Made by a program: the position numbers and the translations under genes. Below the pieces are notes generated by a model. That model ran no database searches. It had not been told where the DNA came from and saw nothing but the letters and a program-made list of their open reading frames with translations. A stretch of 64,000 nucleotides of DNA, from contig CM060109.1 of NCBI GenBank assembly GCA_030522415.1, positions 2,301,641 to 2,365,640 of the forward strand, read 5' to 3'. This DNA comes from Channallabes apus (Eukaryota; Chordata; Actinopteri; Siluriformes; Clariidae). Shown here piece by piece: positions 25,228 to 34,435 of this stretch; position 1 is the first letter of the stretch, and the number at the start of each line of letters is the position of its first letter.

Positions 25228-25425
25228 CTGCTTGCTGTAACACCATGAGTTAAGCTCATGAAGGGATCAGTGAGCAGCTAATGAGCTGAATGAGAATGTG
25301 TGTTAAATGAGACGGAGTTGAACCTGTGGACCTCAGGACTCGAGTCTCACTCGTACCCGATGGACACCCTGTCATTCAGTCCCCGTCCTAACCGTCCTCC
25401 AACTTTACTCCTGTTTAACTCCCAG
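24674..25425. other. asic4 intron with long (GT)n
   Basis: Contains a GT tract of about 60 bp at 25166-25226. The rest is unassigned. Confidence 0.8.
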
Positions 25426-25505
25426 GTGATATCGGAGGACAGATGGGTCTCTTCATTGGAGCGAGCATCCTCACCATCCTTGAGATTCTCGACTATATTT
25501 ATGAG
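25426..25505 (+). CDS. asic4: acid-sensing ion channel 4, seventh exon in window (membrane segment 2)
   Basis: Reads [20 protein letters not shown] followed by ILDYIYE. This is transmembrane segment 2 of the channel, with the GAS triplet that forms the selectivity filter and the GLFIGAS motif universal in ASICs. [13 protein letters not shown] matches the ASIC4 type. Acceptor AACTCCCAG, donor GTACGT, phase 1 in and phase 0 out. Length 80 bp. Confidence 0.96.
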
Positions 25506-25697
25506 GTACGTTTTAATTGTTAGAGTTGAGTAATGAAGAGTGAGACTGAGTGAGCTTACCTGTGTGACATAAAGTCATTAGTGAGACTTCACACCTTCAT
25601 CATCTCCACTGCTTTCTCTTTTACTTATTCTCATCTTTTTCTTTCACATATAATTGTTCTTCTCCCCCCCCCCCTCTCTCTCTCTCTCTCCGTTCAG

Positions 25698-25808
25698 GTG
25701 GTTAAGTTCAGGTTACAGCGTGCGTTGAGGCCACAGAAGGAAGAAAAACGACCACAACAGCAATCCAGCACTGTTGCTACAGTCAACCTGCAGGACACAA
25801 AGACAAGG
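25698..25808 (+). CDS. asic4: acid-sensing ion channel 4, eighth exon in window (cytosolic tail)
   Basis: Reads VVKFRLQRALRPQKEEKRPQ then QQSSTVATVNLQDTKTR, the basic start of the intracellular C-terminal tail. It starts after CTCTCCGTTCAG. The proposed donor at 25809 (GTCTGA) is weak. If it is not used, the frame ends in V and a TGA stop just after, giving a shortened tail. It is followed by ATA/AAT-rich sequence. Phase 0 at the end with this donor. Confidence 0.85.
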
Positions 25809-25869
25809 GTCTGATAATAATAATATGAATAATAATATGAATAATAATAATAATAGTTGGTAAATGCCT

Positions 25870-26345
25870 GTATCACTGAGTTCGAACTGAGCCCCATTAA
25901 GCTAAACTGAGTCTCACTGGTCAGCGAGTTTCAAAAGCTCAGTAAGTCTCAGTCGAGTATGAGTGAGTCTAATTATCAGCTTCTTCTCAGAGTCTCAATT
26001 AAATACATGAGATTCAGAGAGTCTTACTGAGTTTTAGTAATACATGTGAAATCTCAGTATCAGCAAGTCTCACTGCGGCTTTGCACGTCTAGTCTTCGGC
26101 TGTCTCACTGAGTCTTCGGCTGTCTCACTGAGTCTTTAGATGACCCACTAAATTGTAGAACAGCTCAATGAGTCTTTGGATTTCTCACTAAGATCTTAAA
26201 ACATCCCAGTGAGTCCTAGGATGTCTTACTGAGTCTTAGGATGTCTCACAGAGACTGTGGATGTCTGTAGGAGTCTTAGAAAGTATCAGAATGTTGGACT
26301 GCGACTTACAAAAACAAATTCTCACTGAGGCTTAGGACAATTTAG
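25870..26345. repeat. degenerate GTCTCACTGAGTCTT minisatellite
   Basis: About 20 imperfect units of 20-35 bp built on ATGTCTCACTGAGTCTTAG. The two cleanest neighbours are CTTCGGCTGTCTCACTGAGT repeated at about 26094-26140. It lies in the last asic4 intron. Confidence 0.7.
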
Positions 26346-26680
26346 TATATAAGAGGAAAAGAAAAAAAAAGTTTTTTTTTGAGAAAACATATTTCATTCA
26401 GTGAGGTGTGATGGCCTTGTTGTGTCATGGGAACAATATTTGTCTCCAAGCAATCTCTAAAGATAATAATATCTTTATCATAATTATATGGATCATAATG
26501 AATCTTTGCATTGCACCTCTGTTTATAAAGATCAGGATGAACTCAAGTGCGGAAAGAAAGTGTTTATTTGAACTAGAGTGACATGTTGGAATGAGTGTTC
26601 TGATGTGAGATGGAGATCTATTGAGCTGTAGTATAGAGTTTATTTAGCGTCCCTCTCTCTCCTGTGTGTGATTGACAGGA

Positions 26681-26804
26681 TGTCACTGAGCACATGGAGA
26701 GAAATGCAGAGGGGGCGACATTGACCAAAACCTTCCTCCCAAACCACCACCATCATCTTCATCATCATCACCTTCGTCATCAAAACGAGGACTTCGCCTG
26801 CTGA
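26681..26804 (+). CDS. asic4: acid-sensing ion channel 4, last coding exon (C-terminus, frame conflict)
   Basis: The end of the exon reads TLTKTFLPNHHHHLHHHHLR then HQNEDFAC and a stop at 26802-26804. A histidine-rich stretch followed by EDFAC is the typical end of ASIC4 (and ASIC1) tails, where the C-terminal residues bind PDZ proteins. The most likely acceptor, TTGACAG at 26680, joined to the previous exon in phase 0 gives DVTEHMEK and then runs out of the EDFAC frame. The two frames differ by one base. Either there is a 1-base gain or 2-base loss near 26698-26716 (a GAGA/GGGGG stretch), or a weaker acceptor at 26710-26711 is used, or a small exon was missed. The C-terminal identity is firm; the exact start is not. 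Confidence 0.85.
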
Positions 26805-26843
26805 CCAACACTATGGACCGTCTCTGTGCCAGTCTCTGTCTCT

Positions 26844-26889
<46 letters not shown>

Positions 26890-26955
26890 TCGTCTTACCA
26901 CCAGTGAAAGCTCCAGCCAAAGCTCAACTCCTAAACCTGTGCTTGGGACAGACAG

Positions 26956-26990
<35 letters not shown>

Positions 26991-27114
26991 ATGATCTGAG
27001 TGCTGGATGAGATGGAGTGCGGGAACATCAGGACTTTAATCAGAGCCATCTCCAGCTGCGCTCCTTCTCCTCTGTCTTCTCTCCGAGTCTGAGCCATCCT
27101 GTAACCCCCCCCCC

Positions 27115-27150
<36 letters not shown>

Positions 27151-27330
27151 CACAGGGACACGATTCGGTCAGTGCGGGACACGAGCGTCTTCTTGCTGTA
27201 TAACCGAGCGAGTGTGTATCAGAGCAGTAGCGTATATTTGTCTCTCTAGGAGACACACACTAGACACGGTGTTTATATTTAACTGTTTATGTTTATTCAC
27301 TTCAACTGTATTAAAGATAATAATTTTCTA
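26805..27330 (+). other. asic4: probable asic4 3' untranslated region
   Basis: Follows the stop codon and contains a CT tract (about 26848-26886), a GT tract (about 26960-26988) and a poly-C plus CA tract (27105-27149). ATTAAA at about 27310 could be the polyadenylation signal. The end is inferred. Confidence 0.5.
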
Positions 27331-28743
27331 ACATGACTTGTGTAGTAAATTTTGTGTGTGTATGTGTGCGTGTGTGTCTTTCAAAACGTGTGTATGTGAA
27401 ATAAGCCAGAAGTGACTTACAGTATAATTTGTTTAGATTGTGTGGTTTGAATGACATGCTGCTAATCTTACAGCTTACTGATAGCTTATTCATAATTATT
27501 CAAAAATATCTAAATAAGCAATGCCCCTAGTTATGATTAGCCTTCTTGTTTAAGAAAAAAAAAATGTAAGAGGATGATGTTATCAGTTAATGAACAGAGT
27601 TGTGTTTGTTAATTATTGTGTTAGTGTGGCACCGGACCTGCTGTGTAAAACTCACGCTTTACTGCTTAATACAGACTAAATACAGTCGTAGATTTTCCAT
27701 GTTTGTGAGAACAAGATTTAAACGAGCCCAATAAATTGTCCCACTTTTGTGATGTCATATAAAAAGAGCCCCTCCCCTGGGCTGTTGTTCAGCTCCGCTG
27801 TTCCCTGAAGGGGTGTGGCTTAGCAGTAACTTATTTTTATAGACACAACAGCATGTTTTAGAGGGGGATGAAATACAGTATATGATGTGTATTTCAGCTA
27901 GGGCATTAACACACACACTCACACACACACTCACACACACTTTGGGAGCTCTAAGACTCGTGCTAACAAAAAAATAAAGGCACATATTATTACGGTTCAC
28001 TTGAACCAACATCACACAATAAATGTTCATGATGAACTCGTACGTAATGGAGACACACAGTGAGTTACACGTACCGTACCGTAGGGTGATTGTTAATCTG
28101 ATTATAAGTTTGAGTATCTGGATCTGAAGCATATTAACTTTCCCTGCGTAAATATTCCCATAACCTTTGACCTAAGCCGATCAGTTCCCGGCGATGTTCA
28201 CCGCACAGGGCATTCAGTCATGTATTCCAAACCACAGGGAGTGAAAGTGCTCAGTTCAAAGGGAACGGTGAAGGGAACAAGAGAACCATGGTTCCTCAAC
28301 CCACCATCAGTCACTGCACCTCACTCGAGTGGAAAATGGAGGTCAAAAAAGGGATTGATTTATTTATTATCATTATTTTCAAGGATGACATCGTATTAAT
28401 ATGACACAATAAGAATTAGTAATTAATGTAACAAAAAAAAACTATTTATCTTTACAATATATCTTGTAAATGAACCACATAATTTATTTATGAGATATAC
28501 ACATTTCAATAGAATATGTTTTGTCTACAATAATTATGCAATATTTAATTTCAGTAGCGTGAAATTTCCACACTAGCAGCAACAGGTAGCCGATGTGCTT
28601 AGGTTACCATGGTAACGCACAGAGGAAGTGATGTCTACACTGGTGATGTCACTGGGTGTTTCACCGTGTTAATGATCATAGCAGCACTACTCGGTACTAT
28701 TCACATCACTCACCGCTCACTGAGACTACCTCAAGGATTTAAT

Positions 28744-28776
<33 letters not shown>

Positions 28777-29098
28777 GCTAGAAATAGTGCTTTGTTCAGG
28801 TGAAGTGATTCAGAAGTGTTTTATTTTTATTATTTATTTATGAGTTTGTGCTGCTGCTCTGTATCACACAACATCTCAGGTCAAAGTAATGACAGTAAAA
28901 CACACAGATAAGGAAAGAAAGAAACAACACAGTGACATTTTGAAAGGTTTCCAGTTAGAGGTTTGATAGCATCACACAGCAGCGTTGAGTTGGAAGATTT
29001 AAGTCTATACATTATTACTGCCTTCTCTAATGTTACCTGTGAAGGTCATCTTATGGAACCATGAATCTCTTTATACCTTATTATAGTGCATTCATAAT

Positions 29099-29100
<2 letters not shown>
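27331..29100. other. intergenic, no recognised gene
   Basis: Short CA tracts at 27906-27942 and 28745-28773. No coding or mobile-element signature was recognised. Confidence 0.4.

Positions 29101-29103
<3 letters not shown>

Positions 29104-29148
<45 letters not shown>
29104..29148. repeat. (AAT)n microsatellite
   Basis: About 15 AAT units. The apparent poly-leucine frame on the - strand is a translation of this tract. Confidence 0.97.
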
Positions 29149-29149
<1 letters not shown>

Positions 29150-29749
29150 TGATACAGTTCAATTCCCACCCAGTCTCCAAACCCCAGCCTCTGGATTTAG
29201 TGTCAGGCCCAAGGCCAGATAAAATGACCTCCAGGAAGACATCCAGCGTAGAACCCGTGACAAGTTGTTGGATGGTTCGCTGTGGCGGCACTTTGATTGG
29301 AACAGCTGAAAGACAGCAGCAACTTGAGCTTTCTATCTGTGAACCTCTGTAGTCTATGGGACTGTGGAGGCCAAATGTGTCTTGCATTAGTATCCCGATA
29401 TCTTCAAGAATCTTTTTCTATTTTCTAAATAATTCTATTTCTGTATTGTTGTTCTGATTAGCCTTTCCCCTCCCACCATGCATACGTGCCCAATCAGGCC
29501 AAATGTATGTTCCTTAATAACATCACTAACAGTTTTTCTTGTTTGTCATTTCTTTTGTCTCCATCCAGTTTTCAGAATCATTCTATAAAAATTATATTAA
29601 ATGAAATAGATTTCTATTAAATTTCTATTAAATGTTTGTATTGTCCTTCTTTCTTAGTTACTATGTATTACAGGCATAGAGAAATATAGAGAATACAAAC
29701 ACTTTCAACATCTTAATTTTGACCTTCTTTGAGATATTTTCCACTTTAC

Positions 29750-30480
29750 CAGATTTCATTTATTGATGCAAAAGAATTCAATAGCAATTATTATTTTTTA
29801 AACAGTTGTTATTACTTATTATCAGGCTGTCCAAGTGCACTATTTTCTCTTTGTCCAGCTAAATGTTTGTCCACCTTGTTGTCACCCATGACCATTACTT
29901 CTGTCTTATCAATAAACCAGATTTCTTGCACTTTCGTTTATGGCATATAGTTGCTCTTGGCGGTCCAGGCCATTAGTTGTCAGTGTGATGATGTCATCTA
30001 TAAATTTGCAGTCTTTGACTGTTTGCTTTGAAATGTTTAATCCTTCTCTTCCATCTGCTTCCATCTTCTCCATCTCTCTTGCGGCTCAGACCAATACTGT
30101 AGACTCTTCATACAGTCCAGTGTTAGCCACAGCCTTCAGGAAACAACTACTGTATAATTGTTCTGGCAGGAAGATCTTCTGCTACCAGTCCTAACATTAA
30201 TATCAAGATCTGCTGGATAGTGCTCCTGTCCTTCCTAAAGCCACCCAGATGTCCAAACTCTGATATAGTCTGTAATCACTCATGGAAGACATTCAAACAA
30301 CTTTGCTCATGTGTGACCTGTGATTTGTGCACCTGCCTGTCTCGTTGTGTACTCTGTCCATTTAAAAGTATTAAAAGGTAACAGGTGCTCATCGACAATG
30401 CCCTCACCACTGGGATTATGAATAAATTGCAGGCACTCAACTAGACGTTCCTATTCACTGGAAGTTTATCTCTTTAATAG
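29750..30480 (-). pseudogene. LINE reverse transcriptase relic
   Basis: On the - strand, fragments read VKDCKFIDDIITLTTNGLDR (a degraded F.DDI catalytic block with the DD pair) and, upstream in a shifted frame, RKDRSTIQQILI, resembling the GFRKGRST start of an RT domain. Stops and frameshifts are frequent. The clade is not resolved. Confidence 0.5.
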
Positions 30481-30596
30481 AAGTTCTTGAGTCATGACAG
30501 TGTCAGGTTCCTGAGTTGTGCAAGAGCAAAACATTCCCCCTATCATTCACAGATCACAGGAGAGCAAAATTGTTCATTCTTTATGTGTGGAAAGGG

Positions 30597-31146
30597 CAGA
30601 GGTGTCAAGTAACGAAGTACAAATACTTCGTTACCTTACTTAAGTAGAAATTTTGGGTATCTATACTTTACTGGAGTAATTATTTTTCAGCCGACTTTTT
30701 ACTTCTACTCCTTACATTTTTAAGCAATTATCTGTACTTTCTACTCCTTACTTTTTAAAAATAGCCTCGTTACTCTATCTTTATGATCAGAACGCGCACA
30801 ACGCCCCCCCCCCCCCCCCCCGTCACATGATCAGAACGCGCACAACGCCCCCCCCTCCCGTCACATGATCAGAACGCGCACAACGCCCCCCCCCCCGTCA
30901 CATGATCAGAACGCGCACAACGCCCCCCCCCCCCGTCGCATGATCAGAAAGCGAGACCTTAATGCTTTTGTCGGCCCTCACGGTACTTTTACTTTTATAC
31001 TTTAAGTAGTTTTGAAACCAGTACTTTTAAACTTTTACTTAAGTAAAAAGCTTGGGTTGATACTTCAACTTCTAAAGAAGTATTTTTGAACCCTAGTATC
31101 TATACTTCTACTCAAGTAATGAATGTGAATACTTTTGACACCACTG
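30597..31146. mobile_element. hAT-type non-autonomous element with perfect 8-bp TSD
   Basis: Ends are CAGAGGTGTCAAGTA and TACTTTTGACACCACTG, inverted repeats of the hAT type. The 8 bases before it (30589-30596, GGAAAGGG) are repeated exactly after it (31147-31154). The inside repeats TACTTTTACTT-like words and contains a small tandem array (see 30780-30955). There is no coding capacity. Related sequences are common in teleosts. Confidence 0.92.
30780..30955. repeat. four to five copies of a GATCAGAACGCGCACAACG-poly-C unit
   Basis: Tandem units of about 40 bp, each GATCAGAACGCGCACAACG followed by a run of C and CGTCACAT, lying inside the hAT element. The poly-C runs differ in length, consistent with slippage or assembly uncertainty. 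Confidence 0.92.
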
Positions 31147-31555
31147 GGAAAGGGAGATTTACTCTCTACCCTGTCTGTCAATCATGGGAACATGATCCAG
31201 TCATTGGTATCTGTGATCTCTTCCAGGCAAAATATCACTTTATTTAGCTTGTTACTCCACCCCATGTCTCAAATAAAACATGTGATGATGCTCAAAACAG
31301 ACGCCCCATGTCATCCTCTTCAGTCTCTCCATTGTCTTCATGCTTTTCAGTCTCTCTGTGCTCCTCAGACTCCCAACACTCTAAATGCTATTCAGTCTCT
31401 CCATGCTCTCCATGGACCATTGCAGGCAGTCAATATTTTTATTGCTATTCTGAACCTTGTAGCCTCCAAAAAATGTCCATTTTGTTCTTGGACCGAAACA
31501 TCTTTCACAGACAATTTATATACAGTACACAGTACAGTAAATGATGTCTTGTGTT
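31147..31555. other. short spacer, no recognised gene
   Basis: Contains TSD copy 2 of the hAT element at 31147-31154 and degenerate CTCTCCATGCT repeats at 31310-31420. Confidence 0.4.
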
Positions 31556-31559
31556 CATG

Positions 31560-31960
31560 GCTGATTGAATGATGAACTTGGAATGACATACTGACAATAC
31601 CAGCTTTTTATACTCACAGAATGTTGAGATTGATGCCACATTGAAAAAGGTTGTATTTTGGGATTGGCCCCAATATAAGGCACACATAGTGTGGTAGATG
31701 TACTGTAAATCTGAAGAGCACGAACTGGATACAGTAAGTGAAGTCTTTCCTGCTCCAGAGCTGTAAAAGGAGGAGGACAGAGGCATCGAGAACAACTGGG
31801 TGCACATTCAAGAATGGAACCTTCTGAAGGTGGTTGGGGTGAGGATGCAGAATAGCTTTGACCAGCTATGAAAGTATGTAACCTCCACAGTGCTTTGTAC
31901 CTAAAGAGATATTCCTGGCAGTAGGTTCCCCGCTGCAAGTTTTGACACTTCGGCTAGATG
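31560..31960 (-). pseudogene. DIRS tyrosine recombinase remnant
   Basis: Fragments such as LEQERLHLLYPVRALQIY and LVKAILHPHPNHLQKVPF, in neighbouring frames, resemble the segment of DIRS recombinases with L.CPVRALR.Y and the preceding LRP.P...PKV block. The catalytic Arg and Tyr were not identified with certainty. Frameshifts make it inactive. Confidence 0.55.
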
Positions 31961-32199
31961 GGGTGGGGGGTTGGACATCCTGAAACATGGCAGGAAGGAA
32001 CCGAACATCTACTGTAACATTTCACTGGAGACCACTGCTCCCCGAAATCATGGCGGGATTGAACCACGGCCTTCTGAGGGTGCCAGGACGGAGTTTGTAT
32101 TCCTTATTGGAATTTATACTGTACGTGCCCCTCCCCGGAGGGAGACACCCCATGGTACTGGGAACGTAAGCCTCAGGACTCCCTTTTTAGAGAAAATTA

Positions 32200-33470
32200 T
32201 GCTCCTCAGGTCTGGTCTCCTTGATGCAGACTGCGAAGTGTAGCAAGTCCCGCCCAATCTCTACGAGGGGGTGCTGGGCTCGCCACACTCTCCTTTTGCA
32301 CTTCACGCCTGGCGAAAACCGGACCTGGTCTGGACTGGGTGGTCATCAGGCCCGACCCCTGAGCACGGCGAGGAAGAATCCTCACAGAAGGCCTGCTCGT
32401 AGAGCTTCGCCTCCCCAAAACCTACTGTAATGGCGGCATCAGGGAGGAAACATGATCCCTTTTCCTTGATGTCCATGAGCTTAAGCCACCACTGTCTCTC
32501 CGTGGCGACCATGGAAGCCATAGAACGGCCGATAGCACGGACTGTCTGCTTGGTGGCATGGGGAAATAAATCTGTGGCTCAGCAAAGCTCTGGAAATGCC
32601 TCATCATCGACAGAACCGCCAGTGCCCAGCTCTCTCAGTAGGTCAGCACGGTATGCCTGCAAAGCCATTGTGTGCAGGGCAGCACCAGCCTGACCCGCTG
32701 CCTGAAAAAGCTTTTCCCAACAACGAAGATGTTAGTCTACACGGCTTGGTGGGGAGTGTGGACTTTTTCAGGGAGGATGAGCTCACAGGAGAGAGATAGC
32801 CCGCAAGCGTCTCTTTAATCTGGGGCATCATCATATACTGTAAAACCACGCTTTTCGCATCAACGACATTGGAACAAATCAATGTCGATAGTTCAAAAAC
32901 ACGGGATGAATACAGCTTATTCCATGAATTAGTTAACTCTAGTTTGCCAAAGAAGGGGAGGGGCCATCATTGAGCCCCCTCCTCCAGCCACCTGACAGAA
33001 ACTGTCTTCTAACTTTGAGCATTTGAGGGATTTTTATTTAATTTTATTTCACGGCGAATCGAGGTGTAAACGTTCGACCGCGCGTGTTACCACCTCTAAT
33101 AACTCCTGATGCGCTCGCTCATCACTAGAGGAGCGCTCTGAAGTGAAAGTTTCTTCCGGCCCTTCACAAGAAGCGAGAGAAAAGGAAAAGGAAAGATAGA
33201 AGGCTCGCGGTTTAATTTTTAAAAAGGTGAGCTGAGAACATGGGCCTTTAATAGGGAGGAGATCGCAATACATGCTCCCTGAAGTCCGAGGATAGCGTGC
33301 TCTTCCCCCAAACACTGCAAACAGAAAGCGTGGAGATCGCGCTCAGCGAGATATCTTTTACACGGAGGGACGGACTCGTGTCTAACTCTGCCATCTTTCT
33401 GGTGAGTAATAAGACACTTTATATTTTTGCTTTCTTTTTGCTTTGAAAAATTTTTGCACACACGCACACA
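32200..33470 (-). pseudogene. DIRS ORF1 (gag-like) remnant
   Basis: From the 5' side, ERDLHAFCLQCLGEEHAILG (33390-33300) resembles the cysteine motif at the start of DIRS ORF1. ELLEVVTRAVERLHLDSP (33110-33050) is a mid-region helix. KSTLPTKPCRLTSSLLGKAF (32770-32700) and MVATERQWWLKLMDIKEK (32510-32460) match the conserved C-terminal half of the family (LP.KP...TS.LVGKA and ATER..WL.L.DIKEK). The pieces are in different frames with stops between, so the gene is dead. Confidence 0.7.
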
Positions 33471-33660
33471 CGCAATGCAGTCATGAAGACAAAAAGACCT
33501 GAGGATGTTTCCGGTTCAGTCCCATTTATAACCTGCAGGTGTACCTTATCAGATGACGTCACCTGACCGAGGTTATATAAACCAAAATTTTTGGCATGTT
33601 TGACACACACGTGCTTCATAAGCAGGGCAACAGAGAGGCGTTTCCCATAGCGTTTTCACG

Positions 33661-34072
33661 CAGCATCGAGTGCAGCTTTTGAAAGGGAACACAAAATGAG
33701 GTGTGTCTATCACCCCAATACAATTGCCTCTCTATCCCAAAAATGTCTGAAGTGAAACAAACACTGTAAGTATAACATCCACTAAGACTCTCACAATGAG
33801 AGTCGTCCCTAACTTGTGAGTAGTGTATATATAATGTTTTTAATCAAATTGACAACACATTTTCAGGAACCAATTTATCATGAGTCCAGGATATAAAATA
33901 AAAAATTGGGTGCAATGACAGCTGGTGAATTTTCTCTTGGCCATTTATGTGAGCAAGAAAAAAAAAAATAAATAGAGGGCGAAGCAGGTCAGGAGGTCAG
34001 TGCAGGGTGGTGCTGTAATGTCAGGTCCAGATTGTGGCTTTACAAAATGATAGGAAGCCTAGAGACTTTCTA
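33661..34072. other. spacer before LTR element
   Basis: AT-rich, no element recognised. Confidence 0.4.
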
Positions 34073-34077
34073 GCACC
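34073..34077. repeat. 5-bp target-site duplication, left
   Basis: GCACC, repeated at 36342-36346 on the other side of the LTR element. Confidence 0.9.
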
Positions 34078-34433
34078 TGTGACGGTCAACCCCTAGAGGG
34101 CGCCTAACGCCCGTTCTTGGTTTTTGATTTATGTTGTAGTTTGTTTGAGTTCGAGTTAAAGACTTCATTTCCCAGTTTGCCCCTCGGTCAGGTGACGTAG
34201 AAGCTCACCTGAACCGAGGGAAGTTAATGAGTTCACTGGTCTTTATGTTTAGTATAAATAGCCTGGCTGAAGTTCAGTCAGGCGTCTAGCATTTGTTGAT
34301 TGTGGATTAGTTTGTGTTTGGTGAGTTACTTTTATGTAAAGAAATAAAAGACTTTAATGAACCGTCAGCTCGCCTCCTCTCGCATTCATGCCACGAACAC
34401 ACACCAGACGCAGACATAAAGGGAATCGTGACA
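34078..34433 (+). repeat. 5' LTR of the 2.26 kb element
   Basis: Starts TGTGACGGTCAACCCC and ends ATCGTGACA. TATAAATA at 34253-34260 and AATAAA at 34343-34348 give the expected U3-R layout with transcription starting near 34285. Confidence 0.93.
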
Positions 34434-34435
34434 GA

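Larger units (their letters stand above)
31560..33660 (-). mobile_element. DIRS-type retrotransposon relic, RT region missing
   Basis: DIRS elements use a tyrosine recombinase instead of an integrase. On the - strand the 5' side (33470-32200) carries ORF1-like gag fragments and the 3' side (31960-31560) carries recombinase-like fragments. The roughly 2 kb of RT, RNase H and methylase expected between them is absent. All frames are broken. Boundaries are approximate because the terminal repeats were not resolved. Confidence 0.7.

Noticed and set aside
30780..30955. A CRISPR-like repeat array
   Set aside because: Vertebrate DNA. Units are adjacent, with poly-C of varying length instead of unique spacers, and lie inside a hAT element.
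34385..34435. ATG at 34388 inside the LTR as the certain start of the LTR-element ORF
   Set aside because: It is in frame, but lies in the U5 part of the LTR with other ATGs upstream. The ATG at 34436, the first inside the element, is equally possible, so the start was left open.
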